A stretch of DNA of 11,393 nt from Candidatus Lightella neohaematopini (GCA_025728395.1 JAOBJR010000090.1:1-11393), one strand, 5' to 3'. Numbered from the stretch's first letter, positions 1 through 6,541 are shown. The notes: a model not told the origin generated them from the sequence alone. Translations and numbers: made by a program.

Positions 1-2045
1 GCAAGATTACGTTTTTCTAACTTTGAAGTACCAGTATACCAACTTCCATCAACAGGAAACATAGACACAGGAATGTAATTACCTAATCCATGAATCATAT
101 TATAAATTAAATTTTTTTTACATATAGTATAATTATTAACATTATTATTTATTTTATTATTTAAATCAAAATTAATATTATTTAGTTCTATAGGTACAAG
201 TTTTACTAATTTAGTTATATTAGGTAATAAGTTTAAATAATTTAATACTAATTGTTTATTTTTACTTTCATAAATATCTACTATTAGATTTTTTAAATGA
301 TTTATTACTATATTCATTGGTAATATTCTTATTAATTTAAAGAATATTACTTGCATAATAATGTTAGTTTTATTACCTAAATTATATTTATTAGCTATAT
401 CTTTGGCATTTATTACATATAATTTAATTCTTTTACTATAAAGTATTAATTTAATATTATGAGAAAATATATCTAGAATTTTACTAGAACAATAAACTGT
501 ATTAATCAATAAAGTACCATTTTTACTTAAATTATTTAATATATTATATTTATTTAAAATTTGCCAATGACCACAACTTATAAAATTAGCTGATTTTATT
601 AAATAAGGAGCATTGATAGTATTATTACTAACTCTAATATGAGAAGAAGTTAAACTACCTGATTTTCTAGAATCATAATGAGAATAACTTTGTACAAACA
701 AATTAGTATTATTACCAATTATAGTTACACTATTTTTAGCAGCAGATACCGAACCATCACCACTAATACCATAAAATATTGCTTCTATTATATAATCATT
801 ATGTAATGAATATTTGTTGTTTGACACTGTCAATGATAAATTAGTAACATCATCATGGATACCAACAGTAAAATGTAATTTAGGATTATTTTTATTTAAT
901 TCTTTAAATATCGAAAATACGCAATTTAAACCAAACTCTTTTGATCCTAAACCAAATCTACCATTAATAATTAGTGGTAGATATCTTATTTGTTTATTAT
1001 AAAATGCTTTAGTTAATGAACTATTAACATCCAAATATAGTGGTTCTCCAGAAGATCCTGGTTCTTTAGTTCGATCTAATACAGCAATTTTAGAAACTGT
1101 TTTTGGTAAAACTTTTATAAACTCTTGATAAAAAAACGGGCGATATAATTTTGTTATAATTACACCAACCTTATAATTTTTTTTAATTAGATACATCACT
1201 ACTTCTTTACAAACATAAGAAGCTGATCCCATAACTACTATAATTGAAGTTGCTTGTAAATGTCCATAATACTCAAATGGGCTATATTTTCTTCCAGTAA
1301 GTAAATAAAATTTATTCATAATATGTAAAATATTTTTTAATACATTATTATAGTAAATATTTGATGCTTCTCTAGATTGAAAATAAACATCATCATTAGT
1401 AGATACTCCTCTAATTAATGGATTATTAGGATCTAATGATCTTTTTCTATGATTATCTATTGAGATTTGTGAAATTATAGAATGTATAATTTTTTTATCT
1501 AATAAATTTATTTTATTTATTTCATGTGATGTTCTAAAACCATCAAAAAAATGTATAAATGGTATTCTACTATTTAAGCTGGTAGCTTGTGATATTAATG
1601 CAAAATCTTGTGCTTCTTGCACGCTACCAGAACATAACATTGCACATCCTGTAGTACGTGCAGCCATAACATCAGAATGATCACTAAAAATTGATAATGA
1701 GCTTGTTGCTATTGATCTAGTTGCAACATGTAATACAAACGGCATAAGTTGACCAGCTATTTTATATAAATTAGGAATCATTAATAATAATCCCTGTGAA
1801 GATGTGAATGATGTAGCTAATGATCCTGTTTGTAATGCTCCATGTATACTAGCAATTACACCAATTTCTGATTGCATTTTTATTACTTTAGGTACATCTC
1901 CCCATATATTAGGTAAATTACTATCTGACCACTGACTTACTAAATCTGACATAGTAGAACTAGGAGTGATTGGATAAATTGTTATAATTTCGTTTATAAC
2001 ATAAGCTATATTTGCTACTGATTGATTACCATCTATAATAATCAT
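1..2045 (-). CDS. nifJ: Pyruvate:flavodoxin/ferredoxin oxidoreductase, N-terminal 681 codons (partial at left window edge)
   Basis: This enzyme oxidatively decarboxylates pyruvate to acetyl-CoA and CO2 and passes electrons to flavodoxin or ferredoxin; it is cytoplasmic. The minus-strand frame is open from ATG at 2045 to the window edge, and I read no internal stop. It aligns without visible gaps to E. coli YdbK (about 1,174 aa). Visible landmarks are YPITPSS (residues 24-30), MQSE with E60, TR with R110 (T27, E60 and R110 match substrate/TPP-site residues of the Desulfovibrio enzyme), HFFDGFRTSHE (165-175), GRFGLGSKEF (362-371, domain II), GDGSVSAAKN (429 on, the gamma/POR domain) and EKRN (677-680, start of the EKR domain). 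The two 4Fe-4S ferredoxin motifs and the C-terminal TPP domain must lie outside the window. No Shine-Dalgarno is visible; the start is fixed by alignment with the family N-terminus. An overlapping ATG at 2055 is out of frame. Family assignment is very secure; whether the missing 40% is intact is unknown. Confidence 0.95.
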   Translation of the reverse strand, partial: MIIIDGNQSVANIAYVINEIITIYPITPSSTMSDLVSQWSDSNLPNIWGDVPKVIKMQSEIGVIASIHGALQTGSLATSFTSSQGLLLMIPNLYKIAGQLMPFVLHVATRSIATSSLSIFSDHSDVMAARTTGCAMLCSGSVQEAQDFALISQATSLNSRIPFIHFFDGFRTSHEINKINLLDKKIIHSIISQISIDNHRKRSLDPNNPLIRGVSTNDDVYFQSREASNIYYNNVLKNILHIMNKFYLLTGRKYSPFEYYGHLQATSIIVVMGSASYVCKEVVMYLIKKNYKVGVIITKLYRPFFYQEFIKVLPKTVSKIAVLDRTKEPGSSGEPLYLDVNSSLTKAFYNKQIRYLPLIINGRFGLGSKEFGLNCVFSIFKELNKNNPKLHFTVGIHDDVTNLSLTVSNNKYSLHNDYIIEAIFYGISGDGSVSAAKNSVTIIGNNTNLFVQSYSHYDSRKSGSLTSSHIRVSNNTINAPYLIKSANFISCGHWQILNKYNILNNLSKNGTLLINTVYCSSKILDIFSHNIKLILYSKRIKLYVINAKDIANKYNLGNKTNIIMQVIFFKLIRILPMNIVINHLKNLIVDIYESKNKQLVLNYLNLLPNITKLVKLVPIELNNINFDLNNKINNNVNNYTICKKNLIYNMIHGLGNYIPVSMFPVDGSWYTGTSKLEKRNL

Positions 2046-2173
2046 ATTTATTCATTAATAAATTAATTGGATAATTAAAATTTATATTATAATTTTTTAT
2101 ATTACTAAGTTATTTAGATTTAAAAATACATAATTATTAATTTGCTTTTAAAGTAATTTAATTTATCATTTAA

Positions 2174-2190
2174 TAGTATTAGTAATACTA
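2174..2190. repeat. 17-base palindrome, 8-bp arms with one central base
   Basis: The arms TAGTATTA (2174-2181) and TAATACTA (2183-2190) are perfect reverse complements around a single G. The size and symmetry resemble a dimeric-regulator operator, and the arms include G/C pairs, which makes a chance match less likely than for the all-A/T palindromes nearby. It lies about 130 bases upstream of the nifJ start. No protein partner can be inferred from the window. Confidence 0.45.
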
Positions 2191-2220
2191 ATAGATTATT
2201 TAATAATTTTATTATTTTTA

Positions 2221-2251
2221 TATTACTTTTAACTATTAATTAAAAGTAATA
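2221..2251. repeat. Perfect 12-bp inverted repeat (stem-loop) in the nifJ-fabI intergenic region
   Basis: The arm TATTACTTTTAA (2221-2232) is the exact reverse complement of TTAAAAGTAATA (2240-2251), with a 7-base loop. A second, mutually exclusive pairing exists: AACTATTA (2231-2238) with TAATAGTT (2257-2264), which would use the loop of the first hairpin. The function is unknown. Neither side has a long T-run, so a classical intrinsic terminator is not supported. Confidence 0.5.
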
Positions 2252-2290
2252 AACTATAATAGTTAATGCTTTTAAATAATTAAATATTAA

Positions 2291-2336
2291 CATTATCTAA
2301 AACTTAATTCTAAATAATCTAATAAATTAGATAATG
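2291..2336. repeat. 10-bp inverted repeat with a nested 7-bp palindrome
   Basis: CATTATCTAA (2291-2300) is the exact reverse complement of TTAGATAATG (2327-2336), enclosing 26 bases. Inside the right half, ATCTAAT (2317-2323) and ATTAGAT (2326-2332) form a second palindrome separated by two bases, so the word ATCTAA occurs in both orientations three times within 46 bases. This could be a stem-loop or clustered binding half-sites. No function is assigned. Confidence 0.4.
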
Positions 2337-2676
2337 ATTAAAATTATAATACTAAAATAGTTTTATATTATAATAAAATTTTATTTTAATTTATATTATA
2401 CTAATACTTAATAATTTTTAGTTACCACTTTTATTTTAAATAAATTTATTATTAATTTATTTTAATTAAAGTTATTTAACTAATAAAATTACATATTTAA
2501 TAAAAATTAAAATAATAACTAGACATATTTAGATTATTTATATTAATTAGTTTTTAATAATTTTATTTATTATTATTAAAATTTTAATTAAGATAATAGA
2601 ATGTTGTATTATTTATATATTTAATTTTTATTTATATAATTATTTAATTATAAATTTAGTAAAAATTATAATATAA

Positions 2677-2705
2677 TTGTGTTTTTTATTTTTAGTAATT
2701 ATAAT
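2677..2705 (+). promoter_or_regulatory. Candidate sigma-70 promoter for fabI
   Basis: TTGTGT (2677-2682) is followed after 17 bases by a perfect TATAAT (2700-2705). This spacing is optimal and the predicted transcript would start near 2712, giving a leader of about 95 bases before fabI. The minus-10 hexamer lies inside a perfect 16-base palindrome (2694-2709). In DNA this rich in A and T, TATAAT arises often by chance, so the spacing is the stronger argument. Confidence 0.45.
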
Positions 2706-2736
2706 TACTGATTACTTTGTTATAGATTTAATTAAT

Positions 2737-2753
2737 AAATAGTATTACTATTT
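2737..2753. repeat. 17-base palindrome in the fabI leader, 8-bp arms with one central base
   Basis: AAATAGTA (2737-2744) and TACTATTT (2746-2753) are perfect reverse complements around one T, about 55 bases before the fabI start codon. A near-identical inverted repeat, TAATAGTA and TACTATTA separated by three T, lies at 5104-5122 upstream of tyrS. Both contain AATAGTA/TACTATT arms. Confidence 0.4.
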
Positions 2754-2807
2754 GTAGTATTTAATTTATTAATTTTAGTTTATTTTATTCTAATTAAATT
2801 TAAAAAT

Positions 2808-3590
2808 ATGAAACTTTTATTAAATAAAAAAATATTAGTAACTGGTATATCAAGTAAGTATTCTATTGCTTATGGCATTGCTAAAGCTTTACATAAAGCT
2901 GGTGCTGATTTAGTTATTACTTGTCAAAATGAAAAATTAAAATTACGTATTAAAAAAATTATAAATAATTTAGATCCTGTTGATATAATTACATGCGATG
3001 TATCTCAAGATAATGAGATAAATTTATTATTTATTAAATTATCTAAGATATGGCCTAAGTTTGATGGATTAATACATTCTATTGCGTATGTTAATAGTAA
3101 ACAATTAAACGATGATTATATTAAAGTAATTAATAGAAATGATTTTATTAAAGCACACGAAATTAGTTCTTATAGTTTTGTAGCTTTATCAAAAGCTAGT
3201 CTTAATATGTTAAATGATAATGCTTCATTAATAACAATAACTTATCTTGGTTCTAACAAAGTAGTTCCTAATTATAACGTTATGGGTGTTGCTAAAGCTT
3301 CACTAGAAGCTAATGTGCGTTATATGGCTTATTCTATGGGGAAAAATAATATTAAAGTTAATGCAATTTCTTCAGGTCCAATAAAAACGATATCATCGTA
3401 TAAAATAAAAGATTTTAAGAATATGTTTTCTTATTATTTAAATTATAGTTGTATAAAAAAAGAAATTACCATAGATAATATTGGTAATGTTGCAGTGTTT
3501 TTATGTTCTGATTTATCGAATGGTATTACTGGTGAAACAATTAATGTTGATAATGGTTTTAACATTTTATCCTGTTTACCAATGCAATAA
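2808..3590 (+). CDS. fabI: Enoyl-[acyl-carrier-protein] reductase (NADH), FabI
   Basis: FabI catalyses the last reduction of each fatty-acid elongation cycle, trans-2-enoyl-ACP to acyl-ACP, using NADH; it is a cytoplasmic tetramer of the short-chain dehydrogenase superfamily. The protein is 260 aa against 262 in E. coli and aligns throughout. It shows the N-terminal ILVTG nucleotide-binding motif (9-13), the catalytic tyrosines Y146 (TYLG) and Y156 (PNYNVMG), and K163 (VAKASLEANVRY), all at E. coli numbering. The C-terminus keeps AVFLCSDLSNGITGE. The start is fixed by the equal-length N-terminus (MKLLLNKKILVTG against MGFLSGKRILVTG), although no Shine-Dalgarno is visible before it. Position 93, glycine in E. 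coli, is alanine here. A promoter candidate lies at 2677-2705. tRNA-Asn starts 14 bases after the stop and is probably on the same transcript. Confidence 0.97.
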   Translation: MKLLLNKKILVTGISSKYSIAYGIAKALHKAGADLVITCQNEKLKLRIKKIINNLDPVDIITCDVSQDNEINLLFIKLSKIWPKFDGLIHSIAYVNSKQLNDDYIKVINRNDFIKAHEISSYSFVALSKASLNMLNDNASLITITYLGSNKVVPNYNVMGVAKASLEANVRYMAYSMGKNNIKVNAISSGPIKTISSYKIKDFKNMFSYYLNYSCIKKEITIDNIGNVAVFLCSDLSNGITGETINVDNGFNILSCLPMQ

Positions 3591-3604
3591 ACATTATAAA
3601 TTAT

Positions 3605-3677
3605 TCCTCTGTAGTTCAGTTGGTAGAACAACGGACTGTTAATCCGTGTGTCACTGGTTCGAATCCAGTCAGAGGAG
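3605..3677 (+). tRNA. tRNA-Asn (anticodon GTT)
   Basis: This is a complete 73-base cloverleaf. The acceptor arm TCCTCTG pairs fully with CAGAGGA, the D-arm region is GTTCAGTTGGTAGAAC, the anticodon stem CGGA/TCCG carries loop CTGTTAA with anticodon GTT, and the T arm is CTGG-TTCGAAT-CCAG. The discriminator base is G. The next bases are TAA, so CCA is not encoded and must be added by nucleotidyltransferase. It matches E. coli tRNA-Asn closely. No own promoter is evident in the 14 bases after fabI, so read-through from fabI is the likely source. Confidence 0.97.
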
Positions 3678-3690
3678 TAAATAATTTAAT

Positions 3691-4962
3691 TTATTTATTC
3701 CATATAAGCAGACAAAAACTTTTTCTTCCCCTACAAATTAGAGTATAGTTATTATGTAACTTATCTTGTTTAACAAAAGTATAATTAGGAATATTATTCT
3801 TTATATTGTTAACTTTAACTGAATTTGATTTAATAATTAGACGAGCTTCTTTATGAGATTTAGCTAAATTAGCTAGTACTAAAACTTGTTGTAAATTAAT
3901 TTGTTTATCACTAATTTTAATTGATGGTATTCCATCTTGAGATAGTTGTTTAAAATCTTTAATTGTCAATAAATTTATTTTATTATTTTGTTTAAATAAA
4001 ATATTAGTAATACGTTTTGCTGATATAAAACCTGATAGACCATGTACCATTAATGTAGCATACTTTGCAAGTATATATTTTGCTAATGGTACATTTTTTA
4101 CTTTCATATTTCTTTTTTCTAAGAAAAGAATAGTTTTTAAATTAACTAAAGTAAACAATCTTAGATATTTATATATATAGATATCATCAATATTAATTAA
4201 AAACTGATAAAATTTATACGGGCTAGTTTTTTTTGGATCTAACCAAATTACCCCACAGCCAGTTTTACTATATTTAGTACCATCTGATTTTAATACTAAT
4301 GGTAGAGTAAAACCAGTAACTAATTTGTGGTAAATACTTTTTATTAGATTAATACCAGAAATAATATTATTCCATTGATCAGAACCACCAATTTGTAATA
4401 TTACATTATAATATTTACTTAAATAAAGAAAATCATATCCTTGTAATAAAGTATAAGAAAATTCAGTAAAAGTAATACCAAAATCATTATTTAATCTTAA
4501 TTTAATAAAATGCTTACTTATCATATTTTTTATAGAAAAATGTTTTCCTACAAATTTTAAAAACTTAATTAAGTTAATTTTTTTAAACCAACTAAAATTA
4601 TTTAAAATAACAATATTATTATTATAATTAGAATTTAAAAACTTGGATATTTGTAATTTAAGTTTATTTATGTAAAACTTAATTTTTTTTAAGTCTTGTA
4701 ACTTACGTTCTTGAGATTTAAAACTAGGATCGCCAATTAAACTAGTAGCTCCACCAATCACAATGATAATTTTATGACCTGCTAGTTGAAAATACTTTAA
4801 GCAAACTAGTAAAGCTAAATGACCTAAATGTAGACTATCTGATGTTGGATCAAAGCCACAATACAAAGAAATAAATCCATGTTTTATTTTTTCTTGTAAA
4901 ACGTTATCATTAATAATATGTTTTATAATACCTCTGTCTTTTAGTTCTTGAACTATATTCAT
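3691..4962 (-). CDS. tyrS: Tyrosyl-tRNA synthetase
   Basis: TyrS is a class I aminoacyl-tRNA synthetase that activates tyrosine with ATP and charges tRNA-Tyr; it works as a cytoplasmic dimer. The 423-aa product matches the 424 aa of E. coli TyrS. In order it shows CGFDPT (35-40), the HIGH-type signature HLGH (45-48), GGAT followed by IGDPS (70-80), the tyrosine-pocket segment YTLLQGYD (170-177), GGSDQW (192-197), the second ATP signature KYSKT (230-234) in place of E. coli KFGKT, and a C-terminal S4-type RNA-binding domain from about residue 345 to the end. The start is supported by alignment and a weak AGG about nine bases upstream. It converges on tRNA-Asn with only 13 bases between them and no convincing terminator. 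Its 5' region is the 379-base gap at 4963-5341. The gene looks fully functional. Confidence 0.97.
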   Translation of the reverse strand: MNIVQELKDRGIIKHIINDNVLQEKIKHGFISLYCGFDPTSDSLHLGHLALLVCLKYFQLAGHKIIIVIGGATSLIGDPSFKSQERKLQDLKKIKFYINKLKLQISKFLNSNYNNNIVILNNFSWFKKINLIKFLKFVGKHFSIKNMISKHFIKLRLNNDFGITFTEFSYTLLQGYDFLYLSKYYNVILQIGGSDQWNNIISGINLIKSIYHKLVTGFTLPLVLKSDGTKYSKTGCGVIWLDPKKTSPYKFYQFLINIDDIYIYKYLRLFTLVNLKTILFLEKRNMKVKNVPLAKYILAKYATLMVHGLSGFISAKRITNILFKQNNKINLLTIKDFKQLSQDGIPSIKISDKQINLQQVLVLANLAKSHKEARLIIKSNSVKVNNIKNNIPNYTFVKQDKLHNNYTLICRGRKSFCLLIWNK

Positions 4963-5341
4963 ATTAATTAACCTATATTAAATAGATAATATATTAATTA
5001 TAATTATAATATTTCATTTATTTTGCAATAAATAAATTTCATAGATTCTAATTTATATTTATTAAAATAGTAATATTTACTTATATTAAATTATTAAACA
5101 AATTAATAGTATTTTACTATTATTATAATTCTTAAAATTAGATTTATTTACTTATAAAGATAATAATAAAAAATAAAATTTTATTAATTATTTTTAATTG
5201 AATTATACTTCTTATCATTTTAAATTAATAAAATTATTATTTTATTTTTAAAATAAAAAAATAAAAATACAAAATAATATAAGTATTTAATGATTTATTT
5301 AATTAATTTTTAATAAACTAGTAAATAATTAATTAAAATCA
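4963..5341. other. Gene-free A+T-rich region between tyrS start and grxD stop
   Basis: About 380 bases with no recognisable coding sequence. It must contain the tyrS promoter (minus strand) and any grxD 3' end. Several minus-strand TATAAT words occur (5003-5008, 4997-5002), and a minus-strand TTGCAA lies at 5023-5028, but none pair at a 17-base spacing, so no promoter is called. Inverted repeats present are a 7-bp stem with TTGC loop at 5016-5033, TAATAGTA/TACTATTA at 5104-5122, and A/T-only palindromes at 5172-5185 and 5240-5258. The 14-base palindrome AATAAAATTTTATT at 5172-5185 also occurs at 2372-2385. This may be the eroded site of genes lying between tyrS and grxD in free-living relatives, but no remnant is visible. 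Confidence 0.65.
5104..5122. repeat. 8-bp inverted repeat upstream of tyrS, related to the fabI-leader palindrome
   Basis: TAATAGTA (5104-5111) and TACTATTA (5115-5122) are perfect reverse complements separated by TTT, about 140 bases upstream of the tyrS start. The AATAGTA/TACTATT arms are the same as in the palindrome at 2737-2753; only the spacer length (three bases against one) differs. Confidence 0.35.
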
Positions 5342-5671
5342 CTACTTATTATACTTATCAAAAACTTTTTTTATCAAAATTTCTAATTTACCACTATGAT
5401 ACATATTAGTGATAATATCACAGCCACCAATTAATTCTTTATCTAACCATAATTGAGGAAATGTTGGCCAATTACCGTATATAGGTAATGTACGTCGAAT
5501 ATCATCATGTTCTAATACATTAATATATGCAAATCTTTTACCACATGCAAATAATATCTTTATAGCTTGCATAGAAAAACCACAACTAGGTCTTTCTGGT
5601 GTACCTTTCATATATAAAATTATTGGATTATTATTAATTTGTTTTTTAATTTTTAAAATTACAGAATCCAT
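5342..5671 (-). CDS. grxD: Monothiol glutaredoxin Grx4 (CGFS type)
   Basis: CGFS glutaredoxins bind a [2Fe-2S] cluster between two subunits with glutathione as ligand and pass clusters to acceptor proteins, working beside the SUF and ISC pathways in the cytoplasm. The 109-aa product compares with 115 aa in E. coli GrxD. It has the glutathione-contact lysine K22 (LYMKG), the active site C30-G-F-S33 at E. coli numbering, WPTFPQL (68-74, with the cis-proline before it) and GGCD (82-85). The acidic C-terminal tail of the E. coli protein is missing. An AAGGAA Shine-Dalgarno lies five bases before the start. It sits 30 bases downstream of ribE on the same strand, so ribE-grxD is probably one transcript. 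Presence near the suf operon fits a shared iron-sulfur role. Confidence 0.96.
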   Translation of the reverse strand: MDSVILKIKKQINNNPIILYMKGTPERPSCGFSMQAIKILFACGKRFAYINVLEHDDIRRTLPIYGNWPTFPQLWLDKELIGGCDIITNMYHSGKLEILIKKVFDKYNK

Positions 5672-5701
5672 TATATTTCCTTAAATGTTAATTTTCTAAA
5701 A

Positions 5702-6316
5702 TTAATTATTAAATTTATTTTGCATAAATTTTTCTACAGTAGATATTATAACTTTAGTCTGATAATCAATTTCAATATTAACAAAATCAAATAATTTTTT
5801 ATTTTTTAGATTAGTACATCTTAATGTTTCTGGAATTAAATAAACACAAAAATTATTATTAATTACCCTACCTATAGTTAAACTAATACCATCTATACTA
5901 ATAAATCCTTTAGGTAATATAAATTTAATTAACTTATCCTTTACATTAAACCAAATAATTTTATTATTATTTAAGTTAATAATATTAATAATTTTACCTA
6001 ATCCATTAATATGGCCAGAAATTAAATGACCACCAATTTCTTTATTAAGATTCATAGATCTTTCTACGTTTACTATGTCACCTATCTTTAAAAATTTTAA
6101 ATTAGTACAATATAAAGTTTCTTGTATTATATCAAAACTAATTATATTATTATTAATAACAGTAACTGTCAAACAGCATCCATTTATAGAAATTGATGCA
6201 CCAATCATTAAATCACTTAATAAGTGTTTGGTTAATTTTATTGATAAAGTTAAAAAATTATCTTTTTTGTTAATACATATTACAGGTGCAGATGATTGCA
6301 CTATTCCAGTAAACAT
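5702..6316 (-). CDS. ribE: Riboflavin synthase, alpha subunit (ribC in E. coli nomenclature)
   Basis: The enzyme dismutates two molecules of 6,7-dimethyl-8-ribityllumazine to riboflavin plus the pyrimidine precursor, the last step of vitamin B2 synthesis, as a cytoplasmic trimer. The 204-aa product compares with 213 aa in E. coli RibC. It has the signature N-terminus MFTGIV and two tandem lumazine-binding barrels (about 1-90 and 98-190). Candidate active-site residues are S41, C48 in GCCLTV (47-52), H102 in GGHLISGHI, and S145 in IDGISLT. The interdomain echo IPETLRCTNL (161-170) mirrors IQETLYCTNL (64-73). The start has an AAGGAATAGG Shine-Dalgarno directly upstream. The last residues of the E. 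coli tail are absent. It leads a probable ribE-grxD transcript; no riboswitch is recognisable upstream. Confidence 0.96.
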   Translation of the reverse strand: MFTGIVQSSAPVICINKKDNFLTLSIKLTKHLLSDLMIGASISINGCCLTVTVINNNIISFDIIQETLYCTNLKFLKIGDIVNVERSMNLNKEIGGHLISGHINGLGKIINIINLNNNKIIWFNVKDKLIKFILPKGFISIDGISLTIGRVINNNFCVYLIPETLRCTNLKNKKLFDFVNIEIDYQTKVIISTVEKFMQNKFNN

Positions 6317-6336
6317 ATACCTATTCCTTTTTTTAC

Positions 6337-6381
6337 ATAATATTAAAATAATAATTTTATTATTAACTATTTTAATATTAT
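6337..6381. repeat. 14-bp perfect inverted repeat between ribE and tRNA-Val
   Basis: ATAATATTAAAATA (6337-6350) is the exact reverse complement of TATTTTAATATTAT (6368-6381), with a 17-base loop. It starts 20 bases upstream of the ribE start codon, so it would lie in the ribE leader or promoter. It is the longest perfect inverted repeat I found in the window but consists of A and T only. A regulatory or structural role is unproven. Confidence 0.45.
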
Positions 6382-6466
6382 ATAATTATAATTACTGGAT
6401 TTAAACAAAAACTAATGATATTATCACCACATAATTAAGTTTTATTATATTTTAATTATAATTAAT

Positions 6467-6541
6467 ACGTCCGTAGCTCAGTATGGTAAGAGTATCACTA
6501 TGACATAGTGATGGTCGGTGGTTCAAATCCACTCGGACGTA
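6467..6541 (+). tRNA. tRNA-Val (anticodon GAC)
   Basis: This is a complete cloverleaf of 75 bases. The acceptor ACGTCCG pairs with CGGACGT over seven pairs, the D stem is GCTC/GAGT with a ten-base loop, the anticodon stem TCACT/AGTGA carries loop ATGACAT with anticodon GAC, and the T arm is GGTGG-TTCAAAT-CCACT with a G-T closing pair. The discriminator is A, and TTTT follows, so CCA is not encoded. It closely resembles E. coli valV/valW, which lie in the same place between ribC and lpp. A weak promoter could be TTATCA (6421-6426) with ATTATA (6444-6449), 17 bases apart. Confidence 0.96.

Larger units (their letters stand above)
2046..2807. other. Gene-free, extremely A+T-rich divergent intergenic region between nifJ and fabI
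   Basis: About 760 bases with no frame that I recognise as coding in either direction and no recognisable gene remnant. It must hold the promoters of two divergent genes, nifJ (leftward) and fabI (rightward). It contains a dense group of inverted repeats at 2174-2190, 2221-2251, 2231-2264, 2291-2336, 2317-2332, 2694-2709 and 2737-2753, annotated separately. A ten-base direct repeat TGCTTTTAAA occurs at 2143-2152 and 2267-2276. A TATAAT on the minus strand at 2086-2091 could be the nifJ minus-10 box, but no convincing minus-35 lies at the right distance. The only locally GC-containing word, GTTACCAC near 2420-2427, belongs to nothing I recognise. The length is unusual compared with the 14- and 13-base junctions after fabI. 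Confidence 0.7.

Noticed and set aside
814..1002. Small plus-strand open frame of 62 codons
   Set aside because: It lies entirely antisense to well-conserved nifJ sequence and resembles no known protein.
2143..2276. Direct repeat TGCTTTTAAA flanking the inverted repeats
   Set aside because: Ten bases, mostly A/T, with no other mobile-element features such as a transposase or terminal repeats.
2372..2385. Palindrome AATAAAATTTTATT, also at 5172-5185
   Set aside because: It is made of A and T only and short; two copies are plausible by chance in this composition, so I give it no function.
3443..3631. Minus-strand open frame overlapping the fabI end and tRNA-Asn
   Set aside because: It is antisense to FabI and runs into a tRNA gene; this is a shadow frame.
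6075..6404. Plus-strand open frame of 109 codons over the start of ribE
   Set aside because: It is antisense to ribE, hydrophobic only because of A+T-rich composition, with no Shine-Dalgarno or family match.
6317..6466. Possible FMN riboswitch in front of ribE
   Set aside because: None of the conserved GC-rich FMN-riboswitch core is present; the leader is almost only A and T.
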